From the NCBI GenBank assembly GCA_964653045.1, contig CAZZBW010000035.1:1-5709 (forward strand): DNA of 5,709 nt, in the 5' to 3' direction. The DNA is from DAOOPX01 sp964653045. GTDB taxonomy: Bacteria; Patescibacteriota; Microgenomatia; UBA1400; PJMF01. Positions 1 through 3,531 of this stretch are shown here, one piece after another; positions within the stretch are counted from its first letter, which is position 1, and each line of letters begins with the position of its first letter. The notes under the pieces were generated by a model. That model ran no database searches, was not told the DNA's origin, and saw nothing but the letters and a program-made list of their open reading frames with translations. A program made the position numbers and the translations under genes.

Positions 1-98
1 CTGACCTGCTTTCACAGTTTACCTTTCCATTCCGGAAAGTATCGTGCCTAAAACAATCCGCATCAAACATCGGCTTTGAGTTGAGTAGATAAGACTTA
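1..98. other. Non-coding left edge upstream of rpsO
   Basis: I see no supportable gene here. The stretch carries one copy of a 17-bp palindromic repeat (23-39) and then the region where a -35 box for the rpsO promoter would lie. Two TTGAGT hexamers (76-81 and 81-86) are present, but at 20 and 15 bases from the -10 neither has ideal spacing. The end of an upstream gene could lie just outside the window. Confidence 0.5.
23..39. repeat. 17-bp interspersed palindromic repeat, copy A
   Basis: The sequence CTTTCCATTCCGGAAAG has perfect 6-bp inverted arms (CTTTCC/GGAAAG) around a 5-base spacer ATTCC. Two related copies lie at 2767-2783 and 2806-2822. Compared with the 2806 copy, the innermost pair changes from C/G to A/T on both sides, so the pairing is kept. 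This copy is upstream of the rpsO promoter. It could be a protein-binding site or a small dispersed repeat; the sequence alone does not decide. Confidence 0.5.
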
Positions 99-107
99 TG
101 TTATAAT
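99..107 (+). promoter_or_regulatory. Extended -10 promoter of rpsO
   Basis: TGTTATAAT gives a perfect TATAAT (102-107) preceded by the TGn extension. No well-spaced -35 box is seen. Transcription would begin near 114, leaving a leader of about 77 nt before the rpsO start at 191. The same TGnTATAAT arrangement recurs at three other gene starts in the window. Confidence 0.75.
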
Positions 108-113
108 CACGTT

Positions 114-190
114 TCGTATAAATGGTTACTTGGTTGGTGGGGCTTTTTGGAGCGCTGCTGGCACAAGGCTGTCAAGAAAGGACGGATACC
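114..190 (+). promoter_or_regulatory. rpsO 5' leader, possible S15 autoregulatory region
   Basis: This is the untranslated leader between the predicted transcription start and rpsO. The Shine-Dalgarno stretch AAGAAAG (174-180) can pair with CTTTTT (143-148) through one G-T wobble, with a short inner helix AGC/GCT (151-153 with 168-170). The pairing would occlude the ribosome site. S15 represses its own translation in several bacteria through lineage-specific leader folds, so such control is plausible. The fold seen here matches none that I can name and is tentative. Confidence 0.3.
177..182 (+). promoter_or_regulatory. Shine-Dalgarno site of rpsO
   Basis: AAAGGA lies 8 bases before the ATG at 191 and fixes that codon as the rpsO start. 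The in-frame ATG at 122 has no such site and sits only about 8 nt into the predicted transcript. Confidence 0.75.
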
Positions 191-460
191 ATGGCTTTAA
201 CTAAAAACCAAAAAGCCCAAATTATTAAAGATTACCAACTGTTCGAGGGTGACACTGGCTCACCTGAGGTGCAGGTGGCACTGCTAACTGCGTCAATTCA
301 AGAATTGACAGAGCACTTGGGTAAACACAAAAAAGATAACCACTCGCGCCGAGGCTTGCTCAAACAGGTGGCAAAGCGACGTCGATTGCTCAATTTCCTG
401 CGCTCTCACGACGAGGCGCGTTATCGCAAACTAATCGACAGGTTAGGATTAAGCAAATAG
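191..460 (+). CDS. rpsO: 30S ribosomal protein S15
   Basis: This is a primary 16S rRNA-binding protein of the small subunit platform, binding at the helix 20/21/22 junction and needed for later platform assembly. The product is 89 residues, exactly the usual S15 length, and begins MALTKNQKAQ. The S15 signature is clear: LTEHLGKHKKDNHSRRGLL around residues 39-57, then a basic VAKRRRLLNFL helix. His42, Asp49 and Ser52 match the conserved rRNA-contacting positions. The frame stays open upstream to an ATG at 122, but the ATG at 191 has a good Shine-Dalgarno site and gives the family's normal N-terminus. The gene has its own extended -10 promoter. No convincing terminator follows; only a weak 5-bp stem (467-481) lies before mntA. 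In many bacteria pnp follows rpsO directly; here it starts about 3 kb downstream. Confidence 0.97.
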   Translation: MALTKNQKAQIIKDYQLFEGDTGSPEVQVALLTASIQELTEHLGKHKKDNHSRRGLLKQVAKRRRLLNFLRSHDEARYRKLIDRLGLSK

Positions 461-477
461 CCTTAAACCGATATTTT

Positions 478-486
478 TGGTATACT
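478..486 (+). promoter_or_regulatory. Extended -10 promoter of mntA-hepT, probably leaderless
   Basis: TGGTATACT matches the TGnTATAAT pattern with one change. The start point expected about 7 bases after the -10 is at or next to the mntA ATG (494), and no Shine-Dalgarno site exists in the 33-bp gap. A leaderless mRNA is the simplest reading. Readthrough from rpsO is also possible, since no strong terminator is visible. Confidence 0.5.
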
Positions 487-493
487 TGACGGT

Positions 494-781
494 ATGAATG
501 TGCAAGTTATTACCAATAAAACCAGCGATATTCTTAGAGCTTATGGTGTCAAAAAAGCCGCACTTTTTGGATCGTATGCTCGAAATGAAGCTTTAGAAAC
601 CAGCGATTTAGATATTTTGGTTGATTTATCTTCGGGGATGAGTTTATTGGATTTTATTGGACTCAAACAAGACCTTGAAGAGGCTTTAAATAAAAAGGTT
701 GATCTAGTTCAATACAAACAAGTTAAACCTGTTCTTGCGGATTATATCTTTAAAGACGAAAAAGTTTTTTATCAAGCATGA
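494..781 (+). CDS. mntA: MntA-type nucleotidyltransferase antitoxin (MNT domain)
   Basis: This is a 95-residue minimal nucleotidyltransferase. The active site is easy to see: GSYAR at 26-30 and SDLD at 37-40 form the GSX10DXD motif (Gly26, Ser27, Asp38, Asp40), with a likely third carboxylate at Asp70 in KKVDLV. In characterised MntA/HepT pairs the MNT protein transfers AMP from ATP to the tyrosine of the HepT RX4HXY motif, which inactivates the toxin. All three acidic residues are kept, so an active enzyme is expected. The gene overlaps hepT by four bases (ATGA), the usual coupled arrangement. The DNA is AT-rich (about 33-38% GC in the two 60-base lines I counted) and looks unlike rpsO, consistent with transfer. 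There is no Shine-Dalgarno site, but the promoter position suits a leaderless start. Confidence 0.88.
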   Translation: MNVQVITNKTSDILRAYGVKKAALFGSYARNEALETSDLDILVDLSSGMSLLDFIGLKQDLEEALNKKVDLVQYKQVKPVLADYIFKDEKVFYQA

Positions 782-1110
782 AGAAAATCCCGAATCCATA
801 TATCGACGATATAAAAAAATCAATTGAGATAATTGAGAGGTATACTTCAGTGGCAAATGTTGACAAGGATAAGTTTTTCTCTGACATAGAAAAACAAGAC
901 GCAGTAATCAGAAGGTTGGAAATAATTGGTGAAGCAGCAAAAAGACTGGAAACTTCATTTAAAAATGAGTATGCAAATATCCCTTGGAAAAAAATGTCAG
1001 GATTGAGGGATGTGTTAATTCACGATTACGATGAAGTTGATCTAGAAATGATTTGGCGCGTGATAGCAAACGACATCCCCGAGCTCAAAAAAGCTCTAGA
1101 ACTAATTTAA
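778..1110 (+). CDS. hepT: HepT-like toxin, HEPN domain (DUF86) ribonuclease
   Basis: This 110-residue, all-helical HEPN-family protein is the toxin partner of the upstream MNT protein. The HEPN catalytic motif RX4HXY is intact at residues 77-84: Arg77, His82 and Tyr84 in RDVLIHDY. GEAAKRL near residue 51 is also typical of the family. HepT toxins cleave RNA, and tRNA targeting has been reported for characterised examples; the tyrosine is the site that MntA AMPylates. The start codon overlaps the mntA stop (ATGA), so translation is probably coupled, with no Shine-Dalgarno site of its own. The stop codon (1108-1110) directly touches that of the convergent SPFH gene, leaving no intergenic space. 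The gene looks full length and intact. Confidence 0.88.
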   Translation: MKKIPNPYIDDIKKSIEIIERYTSVANVDKDKFFSDIEKQDAVIRRLEIIGEAAKRLETSFKNEYANIPWKKMSGLRDVLIHDYDEVDLEMIWRVIANDIPELKKALELI

Positions 1111-1950
1111 TTATTTTTTCAGTGGCACGAGCTTAGACTCGCCGTCGAGGTTGAGGACGTTGACGATATCAGCGGTGCTGGGGATGATGTACTTGGTGGC
1201 GCCGTCGCCCAGGACTTTTTCTGAAACTTCCAGGCGCTTGAGACGCTCAGCACGATCAGTGAAGTTATTTTCTGCTGAAACTGCTACCTGCTTGATAGCG
1301 TTGGCTTGAGCTTCGGCACGGAGCTTGACTGCTTGCGCCTCACCCTCTGCCTGGAGAATAGAAGCTTCGCGCATACCTTGAGCTTCAAGGATGCGCGCGC
1401 GTTTCTCCCGCTCAGCCTTCATTTGCCGGCTCATCGCTTCGGTAATGTCTTGGGGTGGGTCGATTTTCTGCAGTTCCACTTTGGTAACTTTGACTCCCCA
1501 AGGATTAGTGGCTTCGTCCAACACTTGTCTGAGGCTAGCGTTGATATGGTCGCGGGCGGTCAAAGTCTCGTCTAGCTGTTTGTCACCAATCAAGTTTCTC
1601 AAGTTAGTTTGCGCTAAGGTGGTGGCGGCAATGTTAAAGTTCTCGATCTCAAACTCAGCTTTGACTGGATCAACTACCTTGTAATAAATCACTGCGTCGA
1701 CTGTTACGCCCACGTTATCTTTGGTGATCACTTGTTGAGGTAAAACGCTCATTACCTGTTCGCGCATATCCACGGTAATCAACTGGTCAATATACGGAAT
1801 GATAATATTCAATCCTGAATCGACTGTGGCGTGGTATTTACCCAAGCGAATTACCAAGCCTTTTTCATAAGGTTTGACAATCCTGATTCCGGCCACGAGG
1901 GTGGTCAGGGCGATCACAAATAAAATTATGAGCATGCTGCTGGTAAACAT
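1111..1950 (-). CDS. SPFH/Band 7 (stomatin/QmcA-like) membrane scaffold protein
   Basis: This 279-residue protein has an N-terminal membrane anchor (about residues 4-22) followed by IVKPYEKGLVIRLGKY, the typical entry into an SPFH (prohibitin-homology) domain of about residues 23-180. An Ala/Glu/Arg-rich region (about 170-225) is predicted coiled coil, with the AEREKRARILEAQG pattern seen in slipins and QmcA. Such proteins form large oligomeric rings that organise membrane patches and associate with membrane proteases or NfeD proteins. The nfeD-like gene of the same operon fits that pairing. The start overlaps the mazG-like stop by one base (TAATG), and a good Shine-Dalgarno AAAGGA (1959-1964, minus strand) lies 8 bases upstream. 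HflK/HflC kinship is possible, but the single short protein with NfeD favours the slipin/QmcA group. Confidence 0.9.
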   Translation of the reverse strand: MFTSSMLIILFVIALTTLVAGIRIVKPYEKGLVIRLGKYHATVDSGLNIIIPYIDQLITVDMREQVMSVLPQQVITKDNVGVTVDAVIYYKVVDPVKAEFEIENFNIAATTLAQTNLRNLIGDKQLDETLTARDHINASLRQVLDEATNPWGVKVTKVELQKIDPPQDITEAMSRQMKAEREKRARILEAQGMREASILQAEGEAQAVKLRAEAQANAIKQVAVSAENNFTDRAERLKRLEVSEKVLGDGATKYIIPSTADIVNVLNLDGESKLVPLKK

Positions 1951-2291
1951 TATTTATTTCCTTTCATACTAGTTAACATTGTTACTTTTTGGTTGTACCG
2001 AACAATTGTGTTTTTAAAGCACTCATTAAGATCTATGTTATATCTGTTAGCGATATCAATTAGCGAGAAGAGAACATCACCAAGCTCTTCACTAACATTT
2101 GTGTGGTCAGCTAAGGCTTGAGCGCCGGATCCAGCTTTTCGTTCGCCACTTGCAACTGTAATTGATTCTCCCAGCTCTCCCACTTCTTCTACTAAATGAC
2201 AATAAGCAGCGTAATTGCTCCAGCCAAAGTTATTCTTTTTTACCCATTCAGCGATAATCTTTTGAAGTTCACTCAAAGTAATATTTGTCAT
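1950..2291 (-). CDS. MazG-like nucleotide pyrophosphohydrolase
   Basis: This 113-residue protein carries the metal-binding motif of the all-alpha NTP pyrophosphohydrolase (MazG) fold. It has EEVGE at residues 35-39 (Glu35, Glu36, Glu39) and ELGD at 69-72 (Glu69, Asp72), separated by a 29-residue segment with a Gly/Ala-rich stretch. Members hydrolyse nucleoside triphosphates to monophosphate and pyrophosphate, often clearing damaged or non-canonical nucleotides; the substrate cannot be read from the sequence. The single short domain resembles MazG-like/RS21-C6-type enzymes rather than the long two-domain MazG. It is joined by one-base TAATG overlaps to nfeD upstream and SPFH downstream, so the three are almost certainly cotranscribed. 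Only a weak GGAAA (2302-2306) could act as its own ribosome site. Its place between an NfeD and an SPFH gene is unusual. Confidence 0.85.
   Translation of the reverse strand: MTNITLSELQKIIAEWVKKNNFGWSNYAAYCHLVEEVGELGESITVASGERKAGSGAQALADHTNVSEELGDVLFSLIDIANRYNIDLNECFKNTIVRYNQKVTMLTSMKGNK
1959..1964 (-). promoter_or_regulatory. Shine-Dalgarno site of the SPFH gene inside the mazG-like gene
   Basis: On the minus strand AAAGGA lies 8 bases before the SPFH ATG and within the last codons of the mazG-like gene. It is the strongest ribosome site in the operon, which suggests that the SPFH protein is translated more strongly than its upstream partners. Confidence 0.6.
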
Positions 2292-2725
2292 TATTTTTTT
2301 ATTTCCACGACTAAGGTGATGCCCTCCAAACCAGTCACAACGACTTTAGTACCAGACTTAATTTCCTGATTAGCTGAGGCGCGCCACTGCTCGTCGCCTA
2401 ATTGTACTAATCCAGGATTTGTTGGAGAAACGCTTTTTATCACCGTGGCAGTGGCGCCAATCAGTTTGTCTGTGTTTAGCTTGTCCCAAGTTTTCTTACT
2501 CAATTTGCTCCTGAGGAGTTTTCTCCCCAAAAAGAAATAACCCAAAGCCAGAATTATGGTGAAGATGCATGCAACCGATAGGTCGGGGGCAACTAAACCA
2601 CTGAAAAACAAAATTAGCCCAATGACCAACAAATCAAATCCAGTTTGTACTCCTACATAAAGCTCAAGCAAAATTAAAATTAAACCTATAATCGCTAAAA
2701 TTTGTTGTGGCGCGATATCGAGCAT
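2291..2725 (-). CDS. NfeD-like membrane protein with C-terminal OB-fold
   Basis: This 144-residue protein is of the short NfeD class, without the N-terminal ClpP-like serine protease domain of long NfeD proteins. Hydrophobic segments at about 9-28, 30-46 and 50-67 form the membrane part. Residues about 88-144 form the small OB-fold: IGATATVI, then GLVQLGDEQWRA with the conserved Trp114, IKSGTKVVV, and a final LVVEIKK. Such proteins are encoded next to SPFH/stomatin genes and are thought to bind and stabilise the SPFH assembly. Here the SPFH partner is two genes downstream in the same operon. It is the first gene after the promoter at 2738-2746, with only about 12 bases between the -10 and the ATG and no Shine-Dalgarno site, so its mRNA may be nearly leaderless. 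Confidence 0.87.
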   Translation of the reverse strand: MLDIAPQQILAIIGLILILLELYVGVQTGFDLLVIGLILFFSGLVAPDLSVACIFTIILALGYFFLGRKLLRSKLSKKTWDKLNTDKLIGATATVIKSVSPTNPGLVQLGDEQWRASANQEIKSGTKVVVTGLEGITLVVEIKK

Positions 2726-2737
2726 TGTTACTCAAGG

Positions 2738-2746
2738 ATTATACCA
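2738..2746 (-). promoter_or_regulatory. Extended -10 promoter of the nfeD-mazG-SPFH operon
   Basis: Read on the minus strand this is TGGTATAAT, a perfect extended -10, identical to that of pnp. No -35 box is recognisable about 17 bases upstream. Initiation would fall about 5 bases before the NfeD ATG. Confidence 0.7.
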
Positions 2747-2766
2747 CCATACCAAGCTTTGTAACC

Positions 2767-2783
2767 CATCGCATTCCTGAAAG
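2767..2783. repeat. Palindromic repeat, copy B (left arm degenerate)
   Basis: ATTCCTGAAAGT (2773-2784) is identical to the right part of copy C 39 bp away, and differs by one base from copy A (23-39). The left arm (CATCGC) no longer pairs. It lies just upstream of the -35 zone of the nfeD promoter. Confidence 0.45.
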
Positions 2784-2805
2784 TATTTGTGTGTCTCGCT
2801 AGAAC

Positions 2806-2822
2806 CTTTCAATTCCTGAAAG
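2806..2822. repeat. Palindromic repeat, copy C
   Basis: CTTTCAATTCCTGAAAG has perfect 6-bp arms (CTTTCA/TGAAAG) around ATTCC, the same spacer as copy A. Copies B and C also share a downstream GTGTC. Confidence 0.5.
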
Positions 2823-2936
2823 TTAAAATGTGTCGGGATACATATTACGTTTTTAATAGGTTTCTGCGGTCTTATTTATGCCTTGATTAAGATTTACTGG
2901 TGGAAAAACTGGGTATATTAGATCGCCAACCTGCTT

Positions 2937-3015
2937 TTTGGTCAAAAATTTCTTTATATAAACATATATATACGAATTTATATAAAGAAACAGTGTGACA
3001 AAAGGGTTGACCAAA
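2937..3015. repeat. Nested inverted repeat (14-bp inner, 9-bp outer arms)
   Basis: The inner arms TTTCTTTATATAAA (2949-2962) and TTTATATAAAGAAA (2977-2990) are perfect reverse complements with a 14-base loop. Outside them TTTGGTCAA (2937-2945) pairs perfectly with TTGACCAAA (3007-3015). Each inner arm also contains the self-palindrome TTTATATAAA, so that decamer occurs twice, 24 bp apart centre to centre. It could be a set of binding sites, a cruciform or RNA hairpin, or a relic of a small mobile element. It is not a standard terminator: the stem is AT-rich and no T-run follows. Confidence 0.6.
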
Positions 3016-3069
3016 CATTGTTATCTCGCGACTTTTCTGGGAGTTTGAATATGCAAAAATCATCATAAA

Positions 3070-3091
3070 TATATAGCATATAAGTTATATG
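3070..3091 (+). promoter_or_regulatory. Promoter and palindromic operator of the XRE gene
   Basis: CATATAAGTTATATG (3077-3091) is a perfect palindrome with 7-bp arms around a central G. It covers a possible -10, TATAAG (3079-3084), and its last three bases are the XRE start codon. A second possible -10, TATATA, lies at 3070-3075. A repressor bound here would block its own promoter, the usual logic of XRE-type antitoxins. No Shine-Dalgarno site is present and the transcript would have a leader of a few bases at most. Confidence 0.5.
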
Positions 3092-3370
3092 AACAATACT
3101 TCTTTCACTAGCTGGAAAAAGAGTTTCTTGCGCCAAAATCCAAAAGTTAATTCTGAGTATCAAAAACTCGCTCCAGAAATGGCGCTGGTGAAGTCGATGA
3201 TCGCCGCCAGGATTAAGCAACAGCTTACCCAGGCTCAGTTGGCAGATAAAATTGGCACAAAACAGTCGGTAATTTCGCGTGTCGAATCTGGTAGAGCCAA
3301 TCCCTCGCTCAACTTTCTGAAAAAAGTTGCGGCAGGGCTTGAATGCCAGCTGGAAGTGAAGTTTTTCTGA
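3089..3370 (+). CDS. XRE-family HTH protein, HigA-like antitoxin or repressor
   Basis: This 93-residue DNA-binding protein has a Cro/C1-type helix-turn-helix at about residues 38-88: LTQAQLADKIG, then the recognition helix TKQSVISRVESG, then NPSLNFLKKVAAGL. The N-terminal NSEYQKLAPEMALVKSMIAAR resembles the lead-in of HigA-type antitoxins paired with RelE/HigB toxins. In those loci the toxin gene normally sits directly upstream, but here the upstream 363 bp contain no such gene and pnp follows. It therefore looks like an orphan antitoxin or a stand-alone regulator. A perfect palindrome overlaps its promoter and start codon, suggesting autorepression. The gene ends at TGA, 16 bases before the extended -10 of pnp. 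Confidence 0.85.
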   Translation: MNNTSFTSWKKSFLRQNPKVNSEYQKLAPEMALVKSMIAARIKQQLTQAQLADKIGTKQSVISRVESGRANPSLNFLKKVAAGLECQLEVKFF

Positions 3371-3386
3371 AGCTCATTTTTCTCCG

Positions 3387-3395
3387 TGGTATAAT
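3387..3395 (+). promoter_or_regulatory. Extended -10 promoter of pnp
   Basis: TGGTATAAT followed by CTTTTTT is a perfect extended -10 just after the XRE stop codon. No clear -35 is visible. Transcription would start near 3402 and give a leader of about 130 nt before the pnp ATG. Confidence 0.75.
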
Positions 3396-3427
3396 CTTTT
3401 TTAGTAAAATTAAGCCAAAAATGAAAA

Positions 3428-3505
3428 ATTGGTTGAAGCAGTAAGAGGATTCAAGAGAGAAGAGTCAACAGCTCTTTTCTCAGGGAATACTCACCTTCAA
3501 CCAGT
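3428..3505 (+). ncRNA. Long hairpin in the pnp leader, possible RNase III/PNPase control element
   Basis: Three co-axial helices can form one long irregular hairpin. The outer helix pairs GGTTGAAG (3431-3438) with CTTCAACC (3495-3502) and extends to 3428/3505 with one wobble. The middle pairs ATTC (3449-3452) with GAAT (3485-3488). The inner pairs 3455-3464 with 3472-3481, ten pairs including one G-T, with a 7-base loop. In Escherichia coli a leader hairpin cut by RNase III lets PNPase repress its own mRNA. The position and length here suggest similar control, but sequence homology is not claimed. It is not a terminator, since no T-run follows the stem. Confidence 0.55.
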
Positions 3506-3520
3506 GTGAATTGGCACGAA

Positions 3521-3526
3521 AGAAGG
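3521..3526 (+). promoter_or_regulatory. Shine-Dalgarno site of pnp
   Basis: AGAAGG lies 5 bases before the ATG at 3532. This supports that start over an in-frame TTG at 3511, and the frame is closed by a TAA at 3442-3444. Confidence 0.7.
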
Positions 3527-3531
3527 TAGGT

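Larger units (their letters stand above)
2726..3088. other. 363-bp AT-rich divergent intergenic region
   Basis: I find no credible gene here. It holds the minus-strand promoter of the nfeD operon, two copies of the small ATTCC(T)GAAAG repeat, a nested inverted repeat (2937-3015) and the start region of the XRE gene. A short open stretch at 2820-2919 would encode a hydrophobic segment ending in KNWVY but has no usual start codon. No HigB-type toxin gene is visible in front of the antitoxin-like XRE gene. Confidence 0.6.

Noticed and set aside
122..190. N-terminal extension of S15 from the ATG at 122
   Set aside because: The extension adds 23 hydrophobic residues not found in S15, lacks a Shine-Dalgarno site and begins only about 8 nt after the predicted transcription start. 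The ATG at 191 gives the standard 89-residue protein.
467..481. Terminator after rpsO
   Set aside because: Only five pairs (ACCGA/TTGGT with a wobble) can form and no T-run follows; the same bases fit better as part of the mntA promoter.
1306..1684. Plus-strand open frames opposite the SPFH gene
   Set aside because: They lie antisense to a clearly conserved SPFH coding region, resemble no family and have no credible start signals.
2767..2822. CRISPR array, suggested by ATTCCTGAAAG repeats 39 bp apart
   Set aside because: Only two short copies lie together, the repeat core is about 12-17 bp, no third unit follows at regular spacing and no cas gene is present.
2820..2919. Short plus-strand open stretch encoding a hydrophobic segment ending in KNWVY
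   Set aside because: It has no ATG, GTG or TTG start in frame and overlaps repeat copy C; it is too short to claim as a gene or as a toxin remnant.
2949..2990. Intrinsic terminator at the inverted repeat
   Set aside because: The stem is almost entirely A/T, the loop is 14 bases and no U-tract follows on either strand in the right place; no gene ends nearby.
2978..3220. Minus-strand 80-codon open frame overlapping the start of the XRE gene
   Set aside because: It overlaps the conserved XRE gene antisense, has a composition unlike a real protein and crosses the inverted repeat; it is probably chance.
3421..3444. Seven-codon mini-ORF (MKNWLKQ) in the pnp leader, in frame with pnp
   Set aside because: It has no Shine-Dalgarno site and no attenuation-type codon run, and its bases form the outer hairpin arm. 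It is probably chance, though a leader peptide cannot be fully excluded.
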